Below, in pieces: positions 1 to 8,392 of a stretch of DNA of 64,000 nucleotides (within the stretch, counting starts at the first letter, position 1; the number at the start of each line of letters is the position of its first letter). The DNA lies in contig CP126124.1 of assembly GCA_030123545.1 (NCBI GenBank), forward strand, positions 186,001-250,000, read 5' to 3'. The notes beneath the pieces are model-generated. The model worked only from the letters and a program-made list of their open reading frames with translations, searched no databases and had not been told where the DNA came from. This DNA is from Burkholderiaceae bacterium (GTDB lineage: Bacteria; Pseudomonadota; Gammaproteobacteria; Burkholderiales; Burkholderiaceae_C). The position numbers were made by a program, and so were the translations under genes.

Positions 1-407
1 TTGAGCAGATCGTCGACCGGCACCTGCATCTTCGGATCGATGAACATGCGCGAGCCCAGGGTCTTCCAGGCCCGCACGCTGACCGGCAGCGCCTGCGTCG
101 GCGTGATCTTCTTCGCGCGCAGCGCGTCGAACACCAGATAGGCGGTCATCAGCTTGGTCAGCGAGGCCGGCTCCACCGGCGCGTCGATGTTCTTCTGCGC
201 GAGGATCTGGTGCGCCGTGACGTCCATCACCAGGTACGTGGGCAGCGCAACGTCGGGCGGCTGCGGCAGCGTTGAAGGCGCAGGCGTGGCCGCAGCCGGC
301 ACTGCTGCGGGCTCAGCCGCGCCGGTGGCGGTGGCGGCGAGCAGGGCCGCGGGCGCGATCGCGGCGGCAAGGACGATGGAATGAAGCAGGGAGAAATGGC
401 GTTTCAT
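1..407 (-). CDS. D-alanyl-D-alanine carboxypeptidase (PBP5/6 family), 5' part only
   Basis: N-terminal 135 codons; the gene runs off the left edge. Residues 1-28 form a basic/hydrophobic signal peptide, followed by an Ala/Pro-rich linker. The SxxK active-site motif of S11 serine peptidases is visible as SLTK, with Ser82 the expected acyl-enzyme nucleophile and Lys85 the general base. This family (DacA/DacC) trims the terminal D-Ala from peptidoglycan pentapeptides in the periplasm, anchored to the inner membrane by a C-terminal helix that is not in the window. The ATG at 407 is followed directly by the signal peptide. Which dacA/dacC paralogue it is cannot be decided from this fragment. Confidence 0.88.
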   Translation of the reverse strand, partial: MKRHFSLLHSIVLAAAIAPAALLAATATGAAEPAAVPAAATPAPSTLPQPPDVALPTYLVMDVTAHQILAQKNIDAPVEPASLTKLMTAYLVFDALRAKKITPTQALPVSVRAWKTLGSRMFIDPKMQVPVDDLL

Positions 408-549
408 GAGGCTGGGCGACCGCAGGGTCGAAAGAGGGAAGAACGGGATCGGAAAAGGTGAAACAGACGAAGAGCGGGAAGGCGGCGCTGCCGTTCAGAC
501 CGTGCGCGCCGCGTGAAGTTTCACGCGCGCAGGGCATCAACCCGGGACT

Positions 550-1179
550 TCAGGCGCGCAGATGGCGCAGCACGAGGCTCTTGAGCAGCGGCAATTGTCC
601 ATGAAAAAAATGACCGCCGCCGGGGACGACCGTGATCGGAAGCGTCTGCGGCCGCGCCCAGTCCATCACCGCCGCGAGCGGCACGGTGTCGTCCTGCTCG
701 CCATGCAGCACCAGGCTGCGTTCGTGCAATTCGGCCGGCAGCGCGGCCACCTCGAAACGCGTTGCGGCGGTGCCGACCAGGACGATTTTCTCGACCGCGC
801 GTGCGGGCCAGAACGATGCGATCGCATGGCTCGCGACGAACGCGCCGAATGAGAACCCGGCCAGCGCCAGCGGCCCACCCGGCGCGACCTGGTCGATCAG
901 CGCGAGCATGTCGGCGCACTCGCCGCGGCCTTCGTCGTGCACGCCGGCACTGGCGCCGACACCGCGGAAATTGAAGCGCACCGCGCTCCAGCCCGACTGC
1001 ACGAACGCGCGCGCCAGCGTCTGCACGACCTTGTTGTCCATCGTGCCGCCGAACAGCGGATGCGGATGCGCGATCACGGCCACACCGCGCGACGCGGCCT
1101 CGTCCAGCGGATCGTCGGACGCCGCCTCGATCGCGCCGGCGGCGCCGCGCAGCATCAGTCTGCGGGTTCGGATGTTCAC
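550..1179 (-). CDS. alpha/beta hydrolase, COG2945-type
   Basis: A 209-residue cytoplasmic alpha/beta hydrolase. The HPHPLFGG segment near residues 38-45 and the nucleophile elbow GFSFGA (Ser110) are typical of the COG2945 family; Asp163 or Asp164 in the EQDD segment and His190 in GGGHFF complete a plausible triad. No signal peptide is seen. Substrate is unknown; the family is annotated as esterase/lipase-like. The start is a GTG lying only three bases from a 63-bp AT-rich repeat (1183-1245), so the repeat supplies the upstream translation-initiation region and no clear Shine-Dalgarno is visible. A second possible start is the Met at residue 9. Transcribed away from the ferredoxin operon's 3' end. 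Confidence 0.82.
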   Translation of the reverse strand: MNIRTRRLMLRGAAGAIEAASDDPLDEAASRGVAVIAHPHPLFGGTMDNKVVQTLARAFVQSGWSAVRFNFRGVGASAGVHDEGRGECADMLALIDQVAPGGPLALAGFSFGAFVASHAIASFWPARAVEKIVLVGTAATRFEVAALPAELHERSLVLHGEQDDTVPLAAVMDWARPQTLPITVVPGGGHFFHGQLPLLKSLVLRHLRA

Positions 1180-1182
1180 TCG

Positions 1183-1245
1183 TTTGCTATCATTAGAGTA
1201 GCTAAATACACATAGCCCGAGCGGGCTTCATCCATGTTTTGCTTG
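1183..1245 (+). repeat. 63-bp dispersed AT-rich element, copy 1
   Basis: Geometry: a 9-nt box TTTGCTATC, an 11-nt box ending AGTAGC, a 34-nt spacer, then TTTTGCTTG. The same arrangement with exactly 34 nt of spacer recurs at 7314, 17386, 23178, 49601, 56368 and 63545. This copy fills the gap between a hydrolase start and a ferredoxin stop and is far more AT-rich than its surroundings. Confidence 0.75.
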
Positions 1246-1287
1246 TGAAATACGGTCAGCGCCCGACTGCGCGCACCGGCCGCATCG

Positions 1288-1647
1288 TCATCGTCCCATG
1301 TGCGGCGGAATCAGCAGACGCTCGACCACGCGCCCTTGCTTCAGGTGCGACTCGACGATCTCGGCTATGTCCTGCTCGTCGACGTAGCTGTACCAGACCG
1401 CCTCCGGATAGACCACGACGACCGGGCCGGCGGAGCAGCGGTCCATGCAGCCGGCCTTGTTCACCCGCACCCGGCCCGGGCCGGTCAGCCCGGCGGCCTT
1501 CACCAGCGCCTTGCAGCGCTCGAAGCCGCGCTGCGCGCCATGGTCGGCACAGCAGTTCTCGCCGTTGGCGCGCTGGTTCAGGCAGAAGAAAACGTGGCGC
1601 TCGTAGTACGAGCCGGGACGGGTGGCGGGAGCTTGCGGCGAATCCAT
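1288..1647 (-). CDS. thioredoxin-like [2Fe-2S] ferredoxin
   Basis: A 119-residue soluble protein. Cysteines at 22, 32, 33, 45, 67 and 71, with the pattern NKAGCMDRCSAGP around C67/C71, match the thioredoxin-fold (2Fe-2S) ferredoxins in which four cysteines bind the cluster. The C-terminal YPEAVWYSYVDEQDI segment is also typical of the family. Role inferred: electron carrier; the redox partner is not known. It is the last gene of a three-gene operon (HemJ-like, VanZ-like, ferredoxin), starting 4 bases after the VanZ stop. A link to the heme-related first gene is possible but only contextual. Confidence 0.85.
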   Translation of the reverse strand: MDSPQAPATRPGSYYERHVFFCLNQRANGENCCADHGAQRGFERCKALVKAAGLTGPGRVRVNKAGCMDRCSAGPVVVVYPEAVWYSYVDEQDIAEIVESHLKQGRVVERLLIPPHMGR

Positions 1648-1651
1648 CGGG

Positions 1652-2761
1652 CTATTGTAGGTTTCGGGGCCGCCGCAAGGCCCGCAGCGTCAGATACGCG
1701 AGCGTCATGTACGGCCAGAACCAGCCGAGCCACTGGATCACGCCGTGAAAGCGGATGAAGCGGCCCTGCTCCCAGGTCTGCAGCGTCTGCGAAAAATAGA
1801 CACTGGCCGGCGCCTGGTTCAGCAGCACCAGATCGAGCACGATCGCCAGCGCCAGCAGCAACGCGCAGGCGCGCGGCGGCAGCGGCAGCAGCGCCAGGCC
1901 CACCGGCAGCGCGAGCACCAGGCCGAGCTGCACCGGCAGCGAGAACCAGTTCCACGCGTGCGTCGGCCCGAAGCTGAGCGCGTTCGACAGCCCGGTCGCG
2001 CAGACACCGAGCGCCAGCGTGCCGAGCAGGAACACCGTGCGCCGCCATTTCGAGCGGATGATGCTGTAGCCGAGCAGGCTCGGCAGCAGCACGCCGAGCA
2101 ACGCGCAAAGCAGCGCGACGCGCGGCAGCAGCGGCTGCAGCTCGATCTCGCGCAGCGGCAGCCAGGCCAGGAACGGCGTGCCCTGCAGCAGGTCGCCCAG
2201 TCCGGCTTCCAGCCGCTCCATCACCTGGCCCAGGCCCAGCGGCACCGGGGTTGGAAACAGCAGCGCGATCGGCCACAGCGCCAGCAGTGCGAGCGCACCG
2301 CGCGCGTGCGGCACGAACCAGCGCGCGCGAATCCGGCTCCAGTGGTCGATCGCGCCGAGGCGCTCGAGCGCATAAGCGGCCGTCGCGCCGATCCAGGCGC
2401 CGCAGGTGTTGAACGTCAGGTCTACGTTGGACGGCACGCGCTCCGGCAAATAGGTCTGCAGCGTTTCCATCGAAAGCGACAGCAGTCCCGCTGTCGCCGT
2501 TGCAATCAGCACTGCATGGGCGGCACGGCGCGGCCGGCCGCTGCGCAGGGCACTGAGCGCATACAAAAAGCCCAGCGGCGCGTAGCCCAGCAGGTTCGAG
2601 ACCAGATCGAACCAGGTCCAGTACCTGGGCCAGGGCTCGCTCAGGTAGAACCAGGGCGCGATGCCCTGGTCGCGCCAGTCCGAGAACGGGTACAGGCTGG
2701 CGTAGACGATCAGCGCGGTGTAGCACAGCGCCAGCGGCCAGGCCGAGGTCTTCGCCGACAT
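1652..2761 (-). CDS. VanZ-like multi-pass membrane protein
   Basis: About 369 residues with eight or more hydrophobic segments. The N-terminal part carries VanZ-family features: YASLYPFSDW early, DLVSNLLGYAPLGFLYAL around residues 52-69, then QTYLPERVPSNVDLTFNTCG. VanZ-domain proteins are integral membrane proteins of mostly unknown function, some linked to glycopeptide tolerance. I prefer the start MSAKTSAW at 2761 because it leaves a 19-base gap to the upstream gene; a longer in-frame start at 2800 would overlap that gene by 20 bases. The C-terminal 200 residues are additional membrane segments not recognised as a named domain. Confidence 0.78.
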   Translation of the reverse strand: MSAKTSAWPLALCYTALIVYASLYPFSDWRDQGIAPWFYLSEPWPRYWTWFDLVSNLLGYAPLGFLYALSALRSGRPRRAAHAVLIATATAGLLSLSMETLQTYLPERVPSNVDLTFNTCGAWIGATAAYALERLGAIDHWSRIRARWFVPHARGALALLALWPIALLFPTPVPLGLGQVMERLEAGLGDLLQGTPFLAWLPLREIELQPLLPRVALLCALLGVLLPSLLGYSIIRSKWRRTVFLLGTLALGVCATGLSNALSFGPTHAWNWFSLPVQLGLVLALPVGLALLPLPPRACALLLALAIVLDLVLLNQAPASVYFSQTLQTWEQGRFIRFHGVIQWLGWFWPYMTLAYLTLRALRRPRNLQ

Positions 2762-2780
2762 CCTCGGCCGGGCGCCGCGT

Positions 2781-3212
2781 TCAGAACGGTTTGACGACAA
2801 CCAGCACCACCGCGAGCAGCAACAGGATCACCGGAATCTCATTGAACCAGCGCAGCCAGACATGACCGGGCGTGGCGCCGCCCGCCTCGAAGCGGCGCAG
2901 CAGCCGCGCGCAGGCGACGTGGTACACGATCACGCCGAGCACCACGACCAGCTTCGCGTGCAGCCAGCCGCTCCCCGGTCCGCGGCCGATGCCAAAACCC
3001 AGCCACAGCCACAGGCCGAACAGCAGGGCTGGCAGCGCGATCATCGTCATGAAGCGCAGCAGCTTCCTCGCCATCAGCAGCAGCCGCGCCCGTTCGGCCA
3101 TCGAGTCGGGCGGCACCAGCGCCAGGTTGACGAAGATACGGGGGAGGTAGAACAAGCCGGCGAACCAGCCGACGACGAACACGATGTGCAGCGACTTCAC
3201 CCACGGCATCAT
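2781..3212 (-). CDS. HemJ-like / CopD-family membrane protein (UPF0093)
   Basis: 143 residues with four predicted membrane helices. The N-terminus KSLHIVFVVGWFAGLFYLPR and the segment LLLMARKLLRFM match the HemJ/UPF0093 family, in which an N-terminal His (His9 here) is conserved. HemJ is an oxygen-independent-type protoporphyrinogen IX oxidase of many proteobacteria; betaproteobacterial members are often annotated simply as CopD family. Its position back to back with hemB supports a role in heme synthesis (inference). It leads a three-gene minus-strand operon. Upstream lies a candidate sRNA or attenuated leader (3265-3364) on the same strand, 53 nt before the start, which could influence its transcription. 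Confidence 0.72.
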   Translation of the reverse strand: MMPWVKSLHIVFVVGWFAGLFYLPRIFVNLALVPPDSMAERARLLLMARKLLRFMTMIALPALLFGLWLWLGFGIGRGPGSGWLHAKLVVVLGVIVYHVACARLLRRFEAGGATPGHVWLRWFNEIPVILLLLAVVLVVVKPF

Positions 3213-3264
3213 GAGAGTGTAGGCTCACACCGTCAGTGCGCCGCGGCATGCAGAGAACGGTAGG

Positions 3265-3364
3265 AAAAAAAACCCCGGCAACGCGGCCGGGGTCAGAAGC
3301 CTTTTTGCTGTCACACAATGAGGCACCCGCTCAGGGAGGAAAAGCGGGGGGCGGCGAACCACCC
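3265..3364 (-). ncRNA. candidate 100-nt structured small RNA with anti-SD loop
   Basis: Read on the minus strand: a sigma-70-like promoter (3371-3399) places +1 at G3364. The RNA starts with a 6-bp hairpin closed by a UUCG tetraloop (3364-3359/3354-3349), then a CCCGC/GCGGG hairpin (3348-3344/3330-3326) whose loop exposes CCUCCC, an anti-Shine-Dalgarno sequence, and ends in a 7-bp GC hairpin (3292-3273) followed directly by eight U (3272-3265). This is the complete anatomy of a Rho-independent sRNA gene. It could instead be an attenuated leader of the HemJ-like gene 53 nt downstream. I recall a comparative-genomics 'hemB RNA motif' in Burkholderia near hemB; identity with this one is untested. 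Confidence 0.6.
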
Positions 3365-3370
3365 GTAGCC

Positions 3371-3399
3371 AATCTAACAAAGCCGCTTACAAACTTCAA
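3371..3399 (-). promoter_or_regulatory. sigma-70-like promoter of the candidate sRNA
   Basis: On the minus strand: -35 TTGAAG (3399-3394), 17-bp spacer, -10 TAGATT (3376-3371). The predicted start, seven bases downstream, is the first base of the UUCG hairpin, which supports the assignment. Confidence 0.55.
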
Positions 3400-3534
3400 G
3401 CTGGCGTACCAACAATTTGTGACAACCTGCAAATGAAACCGGTGGACTGAGTACTTTCTATGGATCGCTCTGCGATGCATTCATGGTAATCCCTGAGGCG
3501 CCGTGTCGGGCGCACTATCGGTGACAATCGTCCG

Positions 3535-4545
<1,011 letters not shown>

Positions 4546-4552
4546 CGTCGGC

Positions 4553-5200
4553 TCAAAACCACGGCGGGGATATTGCTGCCGCCTTCATCGCCCGCTGCAC
4601 AGCGGGTCGCTCCAGCACGCGCTCCAGGTAAGGTCCCAGATACGCGCGCGCGCGCGCCGGCCGATGGAAGTTGCGCGTCCAGCGGCACAGCATGAACGCA
4701 TAGGCATCGACCGCGCTGTAGCGCTCGCCGAGCAGCCAGGGCCCGTTGCTGGCGGCGAATTCGCGCTCGAGCAGGTCGACCAGCACCCGCACCCGCGATT
4801 CCGCATGCGCGCGCACTTGGCTGACACCGGCTGAGTTGCCGGCGTTGACCCAGCGCTCCGGATAAAAGTAGACGATCAGTGTCGCCTGCAGCGTGTTCGT
4901 GAGCCAGACCAGCCACTTGTAGAACTGCGCGCGCTGCTCGGTGCCGAGCGCCGGCGCGAGCTGCGCCTCGGGGTACCGGTCGCACAGGTGCAGGCAGATC
5001 GCCGCCGCCTCGTACAGCACCAGGTCACCGTCGGTCAGCGTCGGGATCAGCCCGTTCGGATTGAGCCGCAGGTATTGCTGCGTCTTCTGCACCCCCTGCG
5101 CGCGGTCTACCAGCACCAGTTCGAACGGCGCGCCGATCTCCTCGAGCAGGATCTGCGGCGCCATGCTGGCCGAGCCCGGATAGTGGTGCAGGCGCAGCAT
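4553..5200 (-). CDS. glutathione S-transferase family protein
   Basis: 215 residues starting at MLRLHHYPGSASM. The N-terminal thioredoxin-like domain has the expected NPNGLIPTL turn with its cis-proline (about residues 52-60) and the glutathione-binding YEAAAICLHL segment; the C-terminal helical domain carries LLGERYSAVDAYAF. GSTs conjugate glutathione to electrophiles in the cytoplasm or serve as isomerases; the substrate is unknown. An upstream in-frame extension is out of character (Arg/Ser-rich), so the start at 5200 was chosen; it lies 22 bases after the dienelactone hydrolase stop, suggesting co-transcription. Together with the two upstream genes this looks like a small aromatic/xenobiotic detoxification group (inference). 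Confidence 0.88.
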   Translation of the reverse strand: MLRLHHYPGSASMAPQILLEEIGAPFELVLVDRAQGVQKTQQYLRLNPNGLIPTLTDGDLVLYEAAAICLHLCDRYPEAQLAPALGTEQRAQFYKWLVWLTNTLQATLIVYFYPERWVNAGNSAGVSQVRAHAESRVRVLVDLLEREFAASNGPWLLGERYSAVDAYAFMLCRWTRNFHRPARARAYLGPYLERVLERPAVQRAMKAAAISPPWF

Positions 5201-5222
5201 CGATCGCCGGGCCGCAGCCCGC

Positions 5223-5906
5223 TCAGGCCAAATGCTGGGCGAAGAAGGCGAGCGTGCGGCCGCGCGCCTGGTGCGCAGCGGTGGCGTCGTAGGCGGCGCG
5301 CTGGTCACAGTTGAAGCCGTGGTCGGCCGCGTAGACCTCGACCCGCACGCCGTGCTGGACCCGGGCAAATGCCTGCACGCTCTCCAGCGTGATGTGGCGG
5401 TCACGCTCGCCGAAATGGCACAGCACCGGGCAGCGCGGATGGCGCTGGACCTCGGCGCCGACCGTCATGCCGCCGCCGTAGTACGGCACCGCGGCGCTGA
5501 CACCATCGACCAGCGCGGCCGCGCGCCAGGTCAGCAACCCGCCCCAGCAGTAGCCGACGACGCCGACCTTGCCGGCCGACGCGGCCCGGTTCACCGCAGC
5601 CTGGATGTCGGCGAGCACGCCCGGCGCGGGCAGCGCTTCGACCGCGGCCTTCAACGCGCTGCCGGCGCTCATGTCGTCCGGCGTGTAACCCAGATCGACG
5701 CCCGGCTTGACGCGCTGAAACGTGCTCGGCGCGACCGCCAGATAGCCTTCGGCGGCGAAGCCGTCGACCACCGATCGGATGTGCGAGTTCACGCCGAATA
5801 TTTCCTGCAGCACCACGAGGCCGCCGCGCGGCCGGCCGCTCGGCTCGGCGATATAGGCTGGAACGACGAAGCCGTCCGTCGCTTTCAGATCAATGAACTG
5901 TCCCAT
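5223..5906 (-). CDS. dienelactone hydrolase family protein
   Basis: 227 residues, alpha/beta hydrolase fold. The cysteine nucleophile motif GYCWGG near residue 122, the acid in GERDRHI and the histidine in ADHGFNCD form the Cys-Asp-His triad of dienelactone hydrolases (PF01738). Such enzymes open dienelactones in chloroaromatic/catechol breakdown, but many paralogues act on other esters, so the substrate is open. The C-terminal segment AAYDATAAHQARGRTLAFFAQHL is typical. It lies between a GST and a 2-hydroxychromene-2-carboxylate isomerase-like gene on the same strand. Confidence 0.88.
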   Translation of the reverse strand: MGQFIDLKATDGFVVPAYIAEPSGRPRGGLVVLQEIFGVNSHIRSVVDGFAAEGYLAVAPSTFQRVKPGVDLGYTPDDMSAGSALKAAVEALPAPGVLADIQAAVNRAASAGKVGVVGYCWGGLLTWRAAALVDGVSAAVPYYGGGMTVGAEVQRHPRCPVLCHFGERDRHITLESVQAFARVQHGVRVEVYAADHGFNCDQRAAYDATAAHQARGRTLAFFAQHLA

Positions 5907-5975
5907 GGTCCGGTCCTTTGCAAATGACGTGGATTCGAATCCGCGCGCCGGATCGCGGACCCGGCACCGCGGTTG

Positions 5976-6575
5976 TCAGGCGCGCAGCCTGCGCTCGACG
6001 AAATCGAGCCGGTCCTGGCCCCAGAACATTTCTTCGTCGACGATGTAGCTGGGCGCGCCGAACACCCCGGCCTCGATCGCCTGGTGCGTGTTCGCGTCGT
6101 ACTGCTCGTGCGCGGCCTGGCTGTGCGACTGCTCCAGCCGCTCGGCGTCCAGGCCCTGCTCGGCCAGCAGCGCGAGCAGCGTCTTCTCGTCGGCGATGTT
6201 GCGCTCCTCGGCCCAGACCGCCGCCAGCACCGCGCCGGCGAACTTCAGCGCCGCGTCGGTGCCGTCGTGACGATCGACCGCGATGATCAGCCGCGCCGCA
6301 TCGTCGCTGGACACCGGAAAGTAGCGCGGCTTCGCATGCAGCGGCAGCGCCAGATGCTCGGAAAAGCGCTTGAGCTCGACCAGCCGGTATGCCTGGCGCT
6401 GCGGCGCGCGCTTGGGAAGCGGCAGCCCACCCGAGACCGGAAACACTTGGCCGAAATCGACCGGCAGCACCCGCACCCGGGCGCCGGCGGCGCGCGCCAT
6501 CGCGACGAAGCGCGTGTGGCCGAGGTAGGTCCACGGACTGTGCGGCGCGAAGTAGTAATCGACGGCATGGCTCAA
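5976..6575 (-). CDS. 2-hydroxychromene-2-carboxylate isomerase-like (DsbA fold)
   Basis: 199 residues. The N-terminus VDYYFAPHSPWTYLGH has the SPW motif with the catalytic serine of the kappa-class GST/HCCA isomerase family, and the C-terminus FGAPSYIVDEEMFWGQDRLDFVE contains the cis-Pro and the family's conserved ending. HCCA isomerase works in naphthalene degradation with glutathione as cofactor; in bacteria without that pathway it is usually annotated by family only. Same strand as the hydrolase and GST downstream (69-base gap). A leading gene of the group; nothing notable was seen in its 158-base upstream gap. Confidence 0.85.
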   Translation of the reverse strand: MSHAVDYYFAPHSPWTYLGHTRFVAMARAAGARVRVLPVDFGQVFPVSGGLPLPKRAPQRQAYRLVELKRFSEHLALPLHAKPRYFPVSSDDAARLIIAVDRHDGTDAALKFAGAVLAAVWAEERNIADEKTLLALLAEQGLDAERLEQSHSQAAHEQYDANTHQAIEAGVFGAPSYIVDEEMFWGQDRLDFVERRLRA

Positions 6576-6734
6576 GTCGGTCTCCTCGGGGCGCTGTATG
6601 ACAGCGTTGTAACCGAGATGCCGCCTTTCTGCAGCGGCCGGGTCTTGCGCGAACCGGCGCGCTCACACCATCTCAATTGCTCCACCGCGCGGGCGCGCGA
6701 CCCGCGATGCACGAAACAGAGGCCCGGGGGTGGT

Positions 6735-7406
6735 TCATTTCACCGACGCCAGCCACTGCGCGATCTGCTCGGCCGCCGCATCGGTGGCCGCGGCCAGCGC
6801 CTGCACGCCGCCGCGCGCATCGGGGCTGGCCGCCGGCCGCGTGATGCGCCAGCGGCGCTGCGCGACCGGCGTGGCGCCACCCGGCGCGGCGCGCAACAGC
6901 GTCGCGCGCAATTGGATCACGCCGGCGCTTTGCTGCGGCGACGCGAACTGCTGGCTGAACTCGTCGAGATCGACGCGCAACACCAGCGGCAGCGCAGCGC
7001 TGCCGGCGTCCAGCACCGCGCGCTGGCGGCCGAGGATTTCGCGCAGCCGCTGACGCACCAGTTCGGCCGGCGGCGCACTCCAGCGCGCCTCGGCATACCG
7101 ACGCAGTTGCTGCGGATCGGCATAGTCAAGACGGTACAACACGGCCTGGCCGTCAAGCGCGTGGTTCGTCTCCACGGCGGCGAGCACCAGCGGCGGCAGC
7201 GCTTCGGTTGCGGCTGGGGCGCCCGCGTCGGCCGGAGCGGCGCCGAAGTCATAGACCAGCGCGCGTTGCGGCTTGTCGAGCACCGCGCAACCGGTCGCTG
7301 CGAGTGCCAAGCTCAAGCAAATCAGCGTTCTCGCCCCCGATTTGATTGCGGAGATTGCTATCTTCTCGATAGCGAATCGGGTGCCGTGGCGCAGCGGGCC
7401 GCTCAT
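6735..7406 (-). CDS. ABC-type transport auxiliary lipoprotein (PqiC-like)
   Basis: 223 residues. After a long n-region it has a hydrophobic stretch ICLSLALAATGC ending in a lipobox (LAATGC, Cys about residue 40), so it should be an outer-membrane or periplasmic lipoprotein. The remainder resembles PF03886, the auxiliary lipoprotein of MCE transporters, e.g. YDFGAAP and the segment PPLVLAAVETNHALDGQAVL. It is the last gene of the MCE operon, overlapping the MCE gene by 4 bases. Oddity: codons for residues 11-31 of the n-region coincide with a 63-bp dispersed AT-rich element, so the repeat appears to have been recruited as coding sequence and lengthened the signal peptide. Confidence 0.8.
   Translation of the reverse strand: MSGPLRHGTRFAIEKIAISAIKSGARTLICLSLALAATGCAVLDKPQRALVYDFGAAPADAGAPAATEALPPLVLAAVETNHALDGQAVLYRLDYADPQQLRRYAEARWSAPPAELVRQRLREILGRQRAVLDAGSAALPLVLRVDLDEFSQQFASPQQSAGVIQLRATLLRAAPGGATPVAQRRWRITRPAASPDARGGVQALAAATDAAAEQIAQWLASVK
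7314..7376 (-). repeat. 63-bp dispersed AT-rich element, copy 2 (inside a CDS)
   Basis: Minus strand: TTCGCTATC (7376-7368), 11-nt box ending GATAGC (7367-7357), 34-nt spacer, ATTTGCTTG (7322-7314). Lies in frame inside the lipoprotein's signal-peptide region. Confidence 0.75.
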
Positions 7407-8362
7407 CGCGCCGCCCCCGGCGCGACGAAACCGGGCTCACCGGGCCCCGGCGGCACCGCGCCGTTGCCGACCAGCAGCGACTGCGGGTTGTCGCCGATCA
7501 CGCGCACCGTGCGGTCGAACTGGCGCGCGGTGCGCGAGACCTCGTCGCTGGCGCGGCCGACCCGCGGCAAGGTCGCATTGTTCAGCGTCGCGGCGGCCTG
7601 GTTCAGCGCGCGCGTGCCGTCGGCCAGCTGGTCGAGCGCGCCGTTCTTCTCGCCGAGCCGCTGCGCAACCCGGTCGAACGCGCCGGCGGTCGCATCGAGC
7701 GAAGCCATGGCTTGCCGGCTGCCGGCGACCAGCGCCGGCAACCCGGCCAGCGCCGGGTCGAGCCGCTCGGTCACGGTGTGATCCAGCCCGTTCGCGAGCC
7801 GGGTCATTGCATCGGCGGCGCGGCCCAGGCCGTCGATCGCGGCAATCAGCGCCTGCTGGTTTTCCGGCGCGAACAGCCGGTTCACGCGCTTGCTGGTTTC
7901 GGCGACCTCTCGGATCATGCTCGCGCCCTCGTCCGACAGACTGCTCAGCAAGCTGGGCCGCAGCGGGATGCGCGGGTAGCCGCCGCCGTAGACGCGCGGG
8001 ATCGGTTCGGTCGACTTGCCGGTGTCGTCGAGCTGCACGAACGCGAGCCCGGTCACGCCCTGGAAGTTCAGCGTCGCATAGGTGGACTGGGTCACCGGCG
8101 CGTCCTCGTCGACTGCGAGGCGCAGCAGCGCATTGCCCTTCACGTTAGGGTCGAAGCCGATGTACGACACCTTGCCGACATTGATGCCGCGAAAACGCAC
8201 CGGCGCCTGCAGCTGCAGTCCGTTCAGCGGCTCGCGGGTCGAGATCTCGTAGACCCGGACCACCTGGGTGTCGCGCATCAGCCAGGCCGCCAGTGCAATC
8301 AGCAGCGCGGTGACCAGCAACACGAACGCGCCGGCAGCCAGCGCATGAGCCTTGTTTTCCAT
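7403..8362 (-). CDS. MCE (MlaD-family) substrate-binding protein
   Basis: 319 residues. One N-terminal membrane anchor (about residues 9-29), then a single MCE domain (about 38-117) with the hallmarks PVRFRGINVGKVSYIGF and TYATLNFQGVTGLAFVQL, then a long helical tail (about 140-290) expected to form the hexameric tunnel that spans the periplasm. It receives lipids from or delivers them to the inner-membrane permease. It sits between the ATPase gene (30 bases) and the auxiliary lipoprotein gene (4-base overlap). No mlaC or mlaB gene accompanies it, so it resembles the MCE/PqiC type of locus more than the classical mlaFEDCB. Confidence 0.88.
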   Translation of the reverse strand: MENKAHALAAGAFVLLVTALLIALAAWLMRDTQVVRVYEISTREPLNGLQLQAPVRFRGINVGKVSYIGFDPNVKGNALLRLAVDEDAPVTQSTYATLNFQGVTGLAFVQLDDTGKSTEPIPRVYGGGYPRIPLRPSLLSSLSDEGASMIREVAETSKRVNRLFAPENQQALIAAIDGLGRAADAMTRLANGLDHTVTERLDPALAGLPALVAGSRQAMASLDATAGAFDRVAQRLGEKNGALDQLADGTRALNQAAATLNNATLPRVGRASDEVSRTARQFDRTVRVIGDNPQSLLVGNGAVPPGPGEPGFVAPGAAR

Positions 8363-8392
8363 CGTCAGCCTCTCTTTCTCCAGGCGCGGCGG

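Noticed and set aside
3301..3306. T5 run after the hairpin as a plus-strand terminator before hemB
   Set aside because: It lies nine bases beyond the hairpin, whereas the minus strand has eight T directly after the stem, so the terminator is assigned to the minus strand.
5201..5404. N-terminal extension of the GST gene
   Set aside because: The residues come from a shadow frame of the dienelactone hydrolase gene; the family N-terminus MLRLHHYP starts at 5200.
5931..5945. ATTCGAATCC, similar to a tRNA T-loop
   Set aside because: Flanking bases do not form a T stem, and no acceptor, D or anticodon arms can be drawn around it on either strand.
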